Shown piece after piece: positions 1-11,387 of a DNA stretch of 64,000 nucleotides (the stretch's first letter is position 1; every line of letters begins with the position of its first letter). The notes under the pieces were generated by a model. That model was not told the DNA's origin and searched no databases. It worked only from the letters and a program-made list of their open reading frames with translations. Made by a program: the position numbers and the translations under genes. Source of the DNA: Canna indica (taxonomy: Eukaryota > Streptophyta > Magnoliopsida > Zingiberales > Cannaceae); contig CP136890.1 in NCBI GenBank assembly GCA_034359265.1, positions 42,196,501-42,260,500 of the forward strand, written 5' to 3'.

Positions 1-759
1 CCGGTGTACACTCAAGCACTCCAGACCCCGCCATATGATCCAGACCTTCCTCCATCGTGATCGTGAGATTTTTTGTTTGGATATTGAACTTGTTACTGAG
101 ATATTGAACTTGTTACTGAGATATTGAACTTGTTTAACTTATTTTGTTTGGATATTGATACTTCAATTTTGCATTTGAATTGTTTTTATACTATCGTGGA
201 TAATTATCAATATAAATATAATTGTTTTGATGTATATCTTGGTGTGTTTGTGATGTGAATGAATGTGTGTATGAGAGTATGGGTGTGTGAGTTATGTATC
301 AGATAATGTATCATGTATCAATGAAAATTAGAAATTTTAAATGTTTCTGTCCCCAGGTTCACATCATCAGCAACGGCTTTCCCACGGCCATCCGTGGGAA
401 AGCCGTTGCTAAAAGTGTATCGAAAGTCGTTGCTGATGACCTACAGCAACGGCTTAGCGACAGGGTTTTGCTAACGGCGTTGCTACGGACTCGTGGCCGT
501 TGCTATTAATGTTATCAGCAACGGCTCCGGGTCTGTGGCAAAACCATCGCTGATAATGTTTTTAGCGACGGCCCGACTGGCCGTTGCTGATAATGTTTTG
601 AGCGACGGCCCGAGCGGCCGTTGCTGATCCGTTGCTAAGTCATCAGCAACGCGACTTTCTGTCACGGCTCTGTTGCAACGGCTCGGCCGTTGCTGATTCT
701 CTTCAGCAACGGTTCAGCAACGGCATCAGCCGTTGCTGATGTCCATTTTTCTAGTAGTG
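1..759. mobile_element. CACTA (En/Spm) transposon, terminal part, enters from outside the window
   Basis: Positions 751-759 read CTAGTAGTG, the reverse complement of a CACTACTAG terminus typical of CACTA elements. Inward of it, from about 360 to 740, many copies of CAGCAACGGC and its complement GCCGTTGCTG occur in both orientations, as expected for subterminal repeats bound by the TNPA-type protein. Positions 1-350 are AT-rich and include a short tandem repeat near 85-135 (ATATTGAACTTGTTACTGAG units). The other end lies outside the window. The bases after the terminus (ATT, 760-762) would be the 3-bp target duplication. The flank is gypsy integrase sequence, so the transposon inserted into that element. 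Confidence 0.8.
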
Positions 760-762
760 ATT

Positions 763-2919
763 GCCCTTCCCAGACTTTGGCAACCCCATCACAAAATCCA
801 TGGTTATCTTCTCTTATTTCCACTTTGGTACTTCTAGATTCTGAAGCAACCCTGCCAATTTTAAATGCTCATCCTTAACCTACTGACACACTAGACACTT
901 AGACACGAACTCGGCCACCTCTCTTTTCATGTCTTTCCACCAATAATTTTGTCTTAGATCTCGGTACATCTTTGTGGCTCCCGGATGCATAGTGTATGTG
1001 GATCGATGAACCATCTCTAGCACCTGCTGCGAACCTCAGCCATAACTGGCACTATTATCATGTTCTTAAACCTCAGAATGCCCTCCGAGTCAATACCAAA
1101 ACTATTATCGGCATCACCTCTCCTGGCTAGATCCTTAGTGAGTGCGCAGAAAGCATCCTCCTCCTGCGTTGCCTGCAGCATGTCAATCAACATGGATTGC
1201 ATCCTCAGGTGAGCCACCAGCGCACTAGAAGTTGACACTGACAAGACTGCCCCACAATCCAAACACATGGCCAAATCTTGAGCCAACGGCGTCCTCCTAA
1301 CTGCCAAATGCGCCAGACTGCCCATAGACTTCCTGCTCAAAGCATCATCCACCACATTAGCCTTCCTCGAAAGGTACATGATCGTGCAATCATAGTCTTT
1401 CAAGAGCTCAAGCCATCTTCTCTGTCTCAGATTCAACTCCTTTTGGGTGAGCAAATACTAGAGGCTCTTATGATCAGTGTATATCTCACAAGTCTCGCCA
1501 TAAAGGTAGTGACGCCACAGCTTCAATGCGAACACCACTGCCGCTAGCTCAAGATCATGAGTCGGGTAATTTTTTACATGGACATTCAGCTGCCGAGAGG
1601 CATAAGCTATCACCCTGTCATTCTGCATCAACACACAACCCAAGCCGACTTGGGAGGCATCACAATAAACAACAAATCCTCCCGAGCCCGAGGGTACAGC
1701 TAGAACTGATGCAGATGTCAAGCAGTCCTTCAGTTTCAAAAAACTCTCTTCGCACTTATTGTCCCATTCAAACTTGACCTTCTTCTGAGTCAAGCGGGTC
1801 AATGGCACTGCAATCCTGGAGAAATTCTCTACAAATTTTTTGTAATAACCTACCAACCCCAGGAAGCTGTGAATCTCTGTGACATCATTCGAACTACTTC
1901 TATCTTCACGGGGTCCACCTTTACCCCTTCCCTGTACACCACATGTCCAAGGAACCCCACACTCTACAGGAAGTACTCTCACTTGGAGAATTCAGCATAT
2001 AAGCGATGCTCCCTGAGAGTCTCCAGAACCATCCTCAAGTGCTCAGCATGCTCCTCCCTGCTCCTGGAATAAATCAAGATGTCATCAATAAACACTATCA
2101 CAAATTTATCCAAATATTCCCTGAACACTTGGTTCATCAGGTCCATAAATGCTGCAGGTGCATTAGTTAGTCCGAAGGACATCACAAGGAACTCAAAGTG
2201 CCCATACCTCGACTTGAAAGCAGTCTTAGGGACGTCATTGTCCCGGATCCTCAATTGATGATACCCTGACCGCGGGTCAATCTTGAAAAACCACTTAGCC
2301 CCCTGAAGCTGATCAAATAAATCATCAATCCTGGGCAGCGGGTACCGGTTCTTCACCGTCACCTTATTAAGCTGCCGATAGTCTATGCACATCCGCATGG
2401 ATCCATCCTTTTTTTTCACAAAGAGCACTGGAGCACCCCAAGGCGAAACACTTGGGCGAATGAGCCCAAGTCAAGCAACTCCTGCAACTGGGATTTCAAC
2501 TCTCTCAACTCAGCTGGTGACATCCGATACGGTGAAATGGAGATCGGCTTCACACTAGGCTGCAAATCAATGCAAAACTCAATCTCCCTCTCTGGAGGCA
2601 ACCCTGACAACTCCTCCAGAAACACATCAAAGAACCCGCATACCACAAGCGTCCCCTCGATATCTCTAGCCGCACCACCGGCTCCCTCTGCCACTGATAC
2701 AAAGGCCAAGAAGGATTGACATCCACCTAGAAGTAGCTTTCGGGCCTTGAGAGCCGAGATGGCTACTAACGAGTCTCCCCTTCCCTCACCTTGGAAGGAA
2801 AACTAGGGCAATCCGAGCTTACTAAAGGTCACAGTCTTAGCCCTACAGTCCACTAAGGCAAAATGGTTCGCCAACCAATCCATGCCCAAAATCACATCAA
2901 GCTCCAGAATCAGCATGAG
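763..2919 (-). pseudogene. Ty3/gypsy pol remnant (protease end, RT, RNase H, integrase start)
   Basis: Read on the minus strand from 2919, this holds the protease end (ELDVILGMDWL), then reverse transcriptase with [30 protein letters not shown] and the catalytic FIDD at about 2090. RNase H follows ([23 protein letters not shown]), then the start of integrase (TMHPG-like zinc region near 990) as far as a CACTA insertion at 760. Frameshifts near 2420 and 1980 and stops such as the one after 1458 make it non-functional. It is close in sequence to the other two gypsy pol copies in this window (22260-24720 and 42300-45110), so it belongs to the same chromovirus-like group. The upstream gag is lost: a copia-type LTR begins at 2920 inside the protease. 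Confidence 0.92.
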
Positions 2920-4439
2920 TGTCTGAAGGCGAAATGGCGACACTAGAGGGGGGGTGAATAGTGTGTTTACTAAATTGATTAGCCTGAATTCCAATTTTAA
3001 TCATTTCTTGATTAGTTTAGGCAATTTGCAATTTAATGATTGGATGCAGAAGCAATAAATAATTAAGCAATTAAAAACAAACGCTAATGCAATGCAAACA
3101 CATTAATTTATAGTGGTTCGGCCCCAATGCCTACTCCACTACCTAAGCACCCCGCTTAGGATTTTCAAACTAGTTTACTAGATTAAATCTTGTTTCCCTT
3201 ACACATATAACTTTTCATCGCAAAGTCTCCGCTCTCAAACTGAAGGCACTTCCACACCCGGAAGTATCCCGCCTTCCTACCGAGAGCACTTTCCCACCTC
3301 AACCCTACGGGACAACTCGACTAATCCTAGTAATCTACGTTTAATTTACACTAGTGGATTTAAACCACAAACACCAAGGCTACCACTAATTTCAAGACCT
3401 AACAGTCCTAGGTCTTCACACGCACAAATCCAAATTAAACAGTGTTCAATAACAGATAAAAATACAAGTGAAAAGATCTTAAAATAAAACCAAGAATTCG
3501 TGCTCTTTTCCAAGCCTTGAAACCTCCAACTCGCCAAGTAGTAGATCTTGAATTGAAATCCGAGTTGAGGAGCAGTTTGCGCTTGAAGCAGATTTTAACG
3601 GAAAGAGCAGAGCGCCGCAATCAATCTTTGGAAGGCTCTAAATCTCCCTTTCGAATACTCAATGATATCGGTAAGAGTGGGACAAGAAAAATAAATGAGT
3701 TATATGAGGGTGTATTTATACCCTCCCGAAGAAACGACAGCTCAACGGATAGTTTTCTATCCATTGCAAACGTCGGTCGATTAGTCGGTCGATCGACCGG
3801 TCATTCAATCATTGCTTTCTCTTTGTGTGCGGTCGACCGACGGGTCAATCGCCCAGACGCTAATCCCTCGATCCCGCATTCAGTCGATCGACGCAAGCTG
3901 CATCTTCGGCTATCCATAGGTCGGTCGATCGGTTGGTCGACCGACAGAGCTAATGCCCATTTTGGGCTTCGATCGGTCGATCGCCCAGTCGACCGAAGTA
4001 GCTACTGCCTCTTTTCGGCACTGTTCGGTCGATCGATCGGTCGACCGAAATGGCTGGTGCCATTTTCCTTACCCTATTCGGTCGACCGCCCGGTCGATCG
4101 AACCTAGGCTAAAATTTATTTTTCAGCCGATTTTCTTCCGTGCTTTGTTTCCGGGTTCCGGCTTTCAACGACCATCAACTTGGAGAGCTTTCATGTGATC
4201 TTTGAGCCCGTCCAAAATGTCTTTGGTGCACGCGTAACTCTTCGAGAAGTTTCTGCTATGAACCCATGCGCGACGATTAATGTCCTTTCGATTTCTGATT
4301 TCTTCTGATATTTTCAATCAGGGACATCGAACGCTAATTGATATGGAACCTGAAAGATATTCTCAATGAAATCGTTAGTCCCATATTTGTTATCATCAAA
4401 ACCGAGATTAAGACTAAGATTGAAAACCTAAAGCCAACA
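2920..4439 (-). repeat. LTR of minus-strand copia-type element (element A)
   Basis: It begins TGTCTGAAGG and ends GCCAACA on the plus strand, so in its own orientation it starts TGTTGGC and ends CAGACA. It aligns with the LTR at 58041-59440. The conserved block around 3110-3180 (TAGTGGTTCGGCC, CTCCACTACC) is shared with all copia-type LTRs of this window. A minus-strand TATA box (TATAAATA) lies at 3713-3720. Positions about 3770-4110 carry many palindromic GGTCGACC and TCGATCGA motifs. The purine-rich tract of the element adjoins at about 4440-4455 in reverse complement. It cuts the gypsy protease at 2919/2920; the matching target duplication (ATGAG expected) was not found at another end. Confidence 0.85.
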
Positions 4440-4609
4440 ATCTCTTCCTTTTTGATAATGACAAACATCCTTAAGAAAATATCTATCTATACTTAAAAGT
4501 CAAACCGTAACAATCATTCCTTGCCAAGTGTCAAAAGTAGAAGTTATCCATGTGGATCAAGCTCTGAATTTCATATGATTTTTTTCATTTTTATACATCA
4601 ATTCCAATG

Positions 4610-4850
4610 TAAAATAATTAATTATAAATTATTTAATGTGTCACGTTTTACAATAATATTTTTTCCCATTTATTTATATCAATTCCAATAAGATTTAAAT
4701 ATTAAATTACAATAAAGTACTCATTACAAATCTGTAAATTATTTAATGTGTCACGTTTTACAATAATATTTTTTCTCATTTGTCTGCATCAATTCCAATA
4801 AGATTTAAATATTAAATTATAATAAAATATTCATTTATAAATCTTCCTAA
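4610..4850 (+). repeat. Tandem duplication of about 110 bp inside the Helitron
   Basis: The phrase AAATTATTTAATGTGTCACG followed by a poly-T run and CAATTCCAATAAGATTTAAA occurs at about 4626-4695 and again at about 4736-4812, with a few differences. This is a head-to-tail duplication within the AT-rich left half of the Helitron. Confidence 0.8.
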
Positions 4851-6439
4851 TATATTTAGATCTTAGAAAAAATAGTCAGAATGACATCTAAGTAATAATG
4901 AAAAAAAATACTAATGTAGTAGAACATTAAATTTTTCAAGTTATTTATATAAATTGCATTAGTTTTAATATTTTCTTCTCATTATAAATAAAATAAGTTT
5001 TAATATTAATAAATATCCCATCATCTTTATCTTATATGTTTATTTATATTTTATATTTTTTAATTATTGATAAAATAATTTACAGAATTAACAAAATAAA
5101 ATATAATCATTTCAAATTCATTATTAATATTATTAATGTAATGATAACAACAATTTTCAACATAATAATGATAGTATTTTTAACCTTTACGTTTTTGTTT
5201 TATTTATATATTTTATGTTTTTCTATTGATAAAAAAATGAATCATATTATAACTAATGCAATTTATATAAATAACCTGAAAAATAATAAATCTTAATAAA
5301 ATAAGTTTATTTGAAATCCATTTTTAATATTTGGATTTTATGTAATAATAGCAAAAAATAATACTTTTTAATCGTTAAATTTGAATATCAATTTTTTAAA
5401 AACATGATTATATTTTTATTATTTATAATGATAATAAAATATTAAAATTTAATTTTTAAGATTGATTCTATTTTCTATTTTTTTTATTAATGAAATAATT
5501 GTGAGTAATAAACATAATAGAATAATTTAATTTTAAATCCATTATTAATAATAGGGTTTGATGTAATGGCAACATCAATTTCCAAAGCAGTTTACTACTA
5601 GCTATACTTCATCAACAAGTGAAAGATTAAATTTTGGAAAAAAATTATTAGATCTTGGTCATCATTATTAATTTATACTATCATTAATAGTTAGAGTAAG
5701 AATTCTTTTCAGTTTTCAATATTGCACTTTTTTATCTACTCATTTGAAGTTAATTAAGTGAATATAGAGATGTAAAGATAGGTGAGACTTTGCAGAGTGA
5801 CAAAATTATTTACATGCAATTAAAGAGAGGGATTTAATTATCGAGGATGTTGAGGAAACGTTGACTTCATTAGTTAATCAATCGTATTAAAATATAAAAA
5901 CTAATTTAAATTCCAATTAAATTTAAATTGATAGTAACAATTACAACTAATATTAATGATATAACAATGCATAATAATTTAAGGTTGTATTTAAAAATTC
6001 ACAAAATTATGAACTATTCAAAAAAAAATGTAAAGTTGAGTAGACGTGGACTTTGTTAATATTAAATCATATTTAAATATAAAAATTAATTTAAATTCCA
6101 AATAAATTTAAATTGACAATTACGATTAAAGTTAATAATCATATAACAATGCACAATAATTAAATATATAAAAGAGAAAAGTATATTAAATCATATTTAA
6201 AATTATTTAAATTAAATAAATATGATAAAAAAAATCTAAAATTTTTATGTCAGTCAAACTTCATTTTGAATCTGTCACGTGATATTTTTGAATATTGCTT
6301 ATATATATATATATACTAGCTTATTGTGCTGTCCAATTGGAAAATATGAAGAAAAAAAAATTGATGTTACGTAAAAGTAATTGGAAAAGTACCAATTAAA
6401 TATTTGTCCTTTTACTGGTCAATAAAAATTTTGAAATAT

Positions 6440-7430
6440 TTGGTGAAGCGGAACGAGTTATCAAAATAAAATGGAGGAATAATAAAATTCAAAAATTAAC
6501 CATGCATAATTAATAAGATTTGAAAATTCAAAAATTAAGTTGTCATAATTAATTAATAGATGTTATATATACAGTGAGCATGCATAATAAATTAAGAAGG
6601 TGCCTAAAAAATGAGGGAAAAAAATTAAAAATTTAGCAGTCATAATTTGTTGGATTTAAAAATTAAACAGATATAGTTAATTCAAAATAAAATGAAGGAA
6701 AAATAAAATCTAAAAATTAAACATGTATAATTAATTGGATTCAAAATTTTGAAAATTAAGCAAATATAATTAATTAATGATTGTCTTATATAGTAAGCAT
6801 GCATAACAAATTAAGAATGTGCTAAAATAAAATGAAGGGAAAATAAAATTTAAAAATTAAGCAAACCTAATTAATTGAATTTGAAAATGTGGAAATTAAG
6901 CACACATAATTAATTATGAGAAATAAAGTTCAAAAATTAAAAAGATATGATTAATTAGTTGGAAATTTGAAAGTTAAGTCGACATAATTAATTAACAAAA
7001 TAATTAATTACGGGAATGTAAAATTTGAAAATTAAGGTACATAATTATTTGGATTCAAAAATTTGAAAATTTTAGCACGTATAAGTAACTACAAAAATAA
7101 TTAATTATAGAAAAAAAAATTTGAAAAATAAGTAGGCATAATTAATTGGATTCAAAATTTGGAAATTAAGCACACATAAATTCATTACCAAAATAAATAA
7201 TTATGTGAAAATAAAATTTGAAAATCAAGGATACATAACCAATTAGATTCAAAATTTAAAAATTAAGTAGGCATAATTAATTACCAAAATAAAATGAACG
7301 AAAAATCAAATATGACAATTAAGAAGAGATAATTAATTCCCAAAATAAAATAGATGGAAAATAAAATTCAAAAAGTAAGCCGGCATAATTAATTGGATTC
7401 AGAAATATAAAAAATTAATTCAAAAATCAA
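6440..7430 (+). repeat. Degenerate AT-rich tandem repeats in the Helitron
   Basis: About a dozen imperfect units of roughly 70-100 bp recur, each built around 'AAAATTAAGCA', 'CATAATTAATT' and 'GGATTCAAAA' phrases, often with 'AAATAAAATGAAGG'. Spacing and sequence vary, so this is an old, diverged array. It explains the absence of coding potential in this stretch. Confidence 0.7.
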
Positions 7431-7699
7431 GGTTAGAATTTTGTTTTCATGGGCATTCCCATCTTTTCTCTCGGTGTCCTCCGCCCTCTCAAATGTGTCT
7501 CCAAAATTTATAATTAATCAATAATATCTTTCATATTTGCAATAATTAAATTGACTATATACATTAATTAGAATTGTCCATCAATCAATTAAGATTTTAA
7601 TTAGGATCAATTCTAAAAATAAATAAATTAAATTAAAATTTGACTTTTAAATTAAGATTACTTTAATATTTGTTTAAGTTCTTAATTTTTATTTATTTT

Positions 7700-7714
7700 C
7701 CGCGCAACGCGCGG
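7700..7714 (+). other. Helitron 3'-terminal hairpin
   Basis: CCGCGC, loop AAC, GCGCGG form a perfect 6-bp GC stem in very AT-rich surroundings, followed after 8 nt by CTAG. Such a hairpin marks the end of rolling-circle transposition in Helitrons. Confidence 0.9.
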
Positions 7715-8709
7715 GTGTTATACTAGTGTCATTAAAGCATAGAGGATATCAATTAAGGGATTTCTTCCCCTATCAACATTCATATTTTATGTAAATAAAC
7801 TCCCCCTATCTATATGCATGAATTTCCTATATTTTTCTCCCCCTTATCTATAATTTTCTCCCCAATTTTCCTATACTTTTCTCCCCCTTTTACCTATACT
7901 CTTCTCCCCCTTTTGATATCAATCAAAAATGGCAAGAAAGGTCAATCTAGTCAAAGGGGTGAAAAGAAAATATTTTTTATGAAGTTGAGACTCTAAGGAG
8001 TATTTTTCGTGAAACATGAAAATCTCAACCAAGGGATGGAAAACAATTTTTTTTTTTCATGATATTTTTAATTTCATTCAAACTTTCAAAATACCAAGAT
8101 CTAATCATTTAAATCATGTATATCAAGTTTGAAGTGAAACTAATGTCATTTAATCAAACTTTTAACTTAGCATGGTTTCATTTGAATTAAGCATGAAAAT
8201 ATGAAAATGCTAAGTTTCAAATTTTGCTATCTACTTATATTTTTCTCATATTTAGGCATCTATGCATCAAACATCAGAAAATCTAAGTCTATGGATCAAG
8301 TTTGGGCTTAAGATGAAATTTTTAAGTCACTTTGTTGATTTAGGTTAAATATACTTCAAGTTTTCAAAAATTAAACTTTTAAGTTTATACAAAATCATAT
8401 TTTTGACAAATATTTTTGAAACCAATTTTTTGGACGAAAATTTTTGATACCAATTATTGAATGGTCATTTGAAATGCATGTATCAAGTTTGAACTCAAAA
8501 TGAATTTAAGAATCAAAGTCCAAAGAAAGGAACCGAGTTACCTTGATCCACCCACTTCACACATAAAAAACTTCACTTCACTTAAGATTGAAATCTTGAC
8601 TTGTGAGAATCTATCACCTAATTGAGGACTTATAACTTGAGTGAGATAAAGATAATGTTCTTATTGTCATCATCAGAAACTTTTTTCTGTAGTGGCATAC
8701 ACATTGGGC

Positions 8710-10308
8710 CACTACAAGAACATCAGGGGCTGGGTGATCACCTCATCATACACTGAAAGAAAGAAACCAGGGAGAAGAAGAGGCCAAGTTTTGTCTTCTC
8801 CATCATCTGACTTAATTCGGTGATGGCATACATTAGATGTATGAGTATTTCTGATCGCAATGTGTTTGTCATTATTCCTTGTGCTCTAGCGGAAGCCCAG
8901 AACAAAACCTTTAATTTGATTATAATATTTCAAGTGGGTGGAGAATTCCATCCACAGTTTCTTGCTTTCTTTTTCATTGGAATTAATCAGCTCGAGTACT
9001 GGTGGTTCAAGCCCAAGTCCTTGTGGAATTTGATTATAATATTGCTTTCTTTATTAATGTTCTTATTAGTCAGCATTCCACAATCCCAAGTCCAAGCCCT
9101 AATTTGATCTTATTCTCCCGGTGGTTCAACACATTCATTGCTTTGCAATTACATGGTGTCCTTGTGTCAAGCTTCTTCTATCAACCTACAGTCTTACTGT
9201 TCACAATAATAGTGCCTGGAAAAAAGTGGTTGGTGGTTGACATCCCAAACCCTCAAGCAAGTCAAAATGCTAACTATTATTTCTTTTTTTTACTGAAAAG
9301 AAATTTCATTAAAAAGAACTATTCGACCTGAGCAGATACAAATAGATCGTCGAGCAAAATCTCCTCCAAATCAGGAGGTTAAATAGACGACCAAATTACA
9401 AAAATTCTCTCAATTCGTGACCTATTTGCTAAACTATTGTTTGGATCATGCAATATATATAATTCTTCTCAATATATATATTAGGTACAGTATCAATAAT
9501 AAAAATATCAAACTGCAATATTAATATAAGAACACAACATAATAAAATATCAAACCACAATATATATCAGCAGGCATTCTGCCTTCTCTAAGTTAATCAT
9601 CTAAAAACCTATTGTGCTTCTTAACATAATAAAGTTTGCAGCATTAAACCGAAATTAATTCGTTTTGAAACTAATCGAGAAACTGACAATGACAAAAGAG
9701 CACAAACATAATAAAGCTTGCAAAATTTTCATCCCAAAAATAGTTAAACGTCAATGGCGAAAGAGCACAAAATTAATATAAGAACACAACACAACCTTCG
9801 CACCTTTAAACGGATCGAGAAACCGGCAATGGCTCGAAACTGGGAACTTTAAATGGAGAAGACACACAACCTCGTGATGACGAACAGCTATGCAGGTGAA
9901 CAAAGAGGGATCGAGACTCAGATGCACCTTCGCACGCACGGAGGAGAGCAGCTGTGGAGGAGGCGTGATTTCGATCGATCTGGAAAATTAATTTAGGGCT
10001 TTTGCGAGAGAGAAAACAAGCGGAGCCGATTCGGAGTGTATAGGTGGACTCGGGTATATAGTCTGACGGCTCTGGGACCGCACTAGCGGTCGCAAAAGGC
10101 GATCGCTTCACAGTTGCCAAACCGTCGCCATGTTGCGACGGTACTTGGGGCGGTCACCAAACCGTCGCTTGTTTGTGACGACACATGAGGTAGTAGCAGT
10201 GTCGTCGCCAACTTGGCCGCTCCACAACCCAAATGGACGGCGGTCGCAGAATAGTCGCTTCTGCGACCGTATCCTGAGCCGTCGCAAATACCTATTTTTT
10301 TAGTAGTG
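8710..10308. mobile_element. CACTA-type element or terminus with GCGACGG subterminal repeats
   Basis: The right end is clear: 10301-10308 reads TAGTAGTG (complement CACTACTA). It is preceded from about 10080 by clustered GCGAC/GTCGC repeats like those at 28195-28400 and 41580-41960. A possible left end CACTACAAGAA starts at 8710, but it lacks the same subterminal repeats and the flanks (GGC left, GTA right) do not match as a target duplication, so the left boundary is uncertain. The right end abuts copia gag coding, which it interrupts. The inside (about 8750-9740) contains no recognisable gene. Confidence 0.6.
9282..9450 (-). mobile_element. Possible 3' tail of a truncated LINE
   Basis: A T-rich run at about 9280-9290 is followed by ACTGAAAAGAAATTTCATTA, resembling in reverse complement the A-tailed 3' end of plant L1 elements. 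A comparable T-run start occurs at the larger LINE at 30865. No coding remains, so this is a tentative call. Confidence 0.35.
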
Positions 10309-10311
10309 GTA

Positions 10312-11330
10312 AATATTTCCTCATTGTCGTTTGGCATAAGGCGAAGGTTTGCCTTCTCACTTTTGGTCTCCTCTTCACTTGAAGAGGATTCACTCTCATC
10401 CCAAGAGGCCATCATTCTCTTCTTCTTCTTCTTGTACTTGTCCTTCTTGTAGGGGTGCGAGGTTGAAGCCATCTTGAGGAATGGACAATCTTTCTTCAAG
10501 TGCTCGGCTTTGTTGCAGTTATAGCATGTGTAGCCCCCTTTTCCCTTTCTCATACCATCTCTCATGAAGCTCATGAATCTCCTTAACATCATTGTCATCT
10601 CTTCAAAATCATCCGTCTCCTCCTCGGATGATGAGGGTTCTTCAAACCGGTGTGATGCTTTTAAAGCAATATTATTGCTTTTGGGGTCATCTTCCTCCTT
10701 GTATTGCTTCATATGGGTCTCATGTGTCATGAGAGACCCAATGAGCTCGGTGATCTTTAAGGTGCTCATATCCTTTGCTTCCATGATTGCGATGACCTTC
10801 GGCTCCAAGCTTTTGGAAGGGAACGAATGAGCTTTCTTACCTTTTCCTATTCCCTTATGTCTCTACCAAGGTTAGCTAATCCATTTATAATATTTTGAAA
10901 GCGAGCATACATGGCATCAATAGATTCATGCGTTAAAATTTTAAATATTTTATAATCATGCATGAGTAGGTTTATCTTAGATTCCTTAACTTGTGAAGTC
11001 CCTTCATGTGTAGTCTCTAAAACTTTCCAAAGTTCATATGCTGACTTACAAGTGGAAATCCTATTAAACTCATTAATTGATAGGCCACAATATAGTGCAT
11101 TGACGACCTTTGCATTTGCATTAAAGAGTCTAATTTCTTCTTGATCCCACTCATCCATATCTTTAGTTGGTTGCTTATACTCTACTTGAATCATTCTCCA
11201 TACATCCATGCCTAGTGAATGAAGGAAGCCATTCATGCGTATCTTCCAATAGGCATACTTGTTTCCATCGAATAATGGAGGAGTATGAGTACGTAGAGGA
11301 CTCTTGAGCTAGTTGGATTTCACTAGACAT
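10312..11330 (-). pseudogene. Ty1/copia gag (element B), broken
   Basis: The minus-strand reading starts near 11330 with the copia gag motif PPLFDGNKYAYWKIRM, continues through a UBN2-type gag domain (YELWKVLETTHEGT, about 11030), and reaches a single zinc knuckle CYNCNKAEHLKKDC at about 10520, followed by a lysine-rich and acidic stretch. Gag packages element RNA into virus-like particles. A frameshift follows the first residues and a stop lies between 10847 and 10808. The 3' side is cut at 10309-10311 by a CACTA terminus, so pol is missing. The primer site and LTR lie directly upstream (11374-12622). Confidence 0.88.
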
Positions 11331-11373
11331 TCTAGATTATAGGGTAGATGGTTAAATCAAATCCTACGACCTT

Positions 11374-11385
11374 GCTCTGATACCA
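11374..11385 (-). other. Primer binding site, initiator Met tRNA type (element B)
   Basis: The minus strand reads TGGTATCAGAGC, complementary to the 3' end of plant initiator methionine tRNA. It starts two bases inside the LTR end at 11388, the normal place to prime minus-strand DNA synthesis. Confidence 0.9.
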
Positions 11386-11387
11386 AA

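Larger units (their letters stand above)
4482..7726 (+). mobile_element. Non-autonomous Helitron (3245 bp)
   Basis: It starts with TC (TCTATCTATAC) directly after an A at 4481 and ends with CTAG (7723-7726) directly before a T, the classic A|T target of Helitrons, with no target duplication. A GC-rich hairpin (stem CCGCGC/GCGCGG, loop AAC, 7700-7714) sits 8 nt before the CTAG end. The related element at 52575-59440 supplies an empty site: its sequence around 57998 runs uninterrupted through the point where this insert sits. The insert is strongly AT-rich, contains no Rep/helicase coding, and holds imperfect internal repeats. It is therefore a non-autonomous copy that would depend on Rep-helicase supplied elsewhere. 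Confidence 0.9.
4440..8694 (-). mobile_element. Internal 3' spacer of element A, split by a Helitron
   Basis: The pieces 4440-4481 and 7727 to about 8510 match, in reverse complement, the 3' spacer of the complete element at 52575-59440 (roughly 57060-58040). Shared features include the purine-rich GGGGGAGAAA-type runs (here 7760-7935 as CTCCCCC) and the repeated 'GGTATCAA' segment. From about 8520 to 8694 the similarity stops and the sequence is unassigned. No pol coding is present, so like its relative it appears to be a non-autonomous or decayed element. The piece ends near a CACTA-like terminus (TGTAGTG, 8688-8694). Confidence 0.65.

Noticed and set aside
8820..9331. Hydrophobic open frames as a membrane protein gene
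   Set aside because: No recognisable family, no start context or exon structure, and they sit in CACTA-related DNA.
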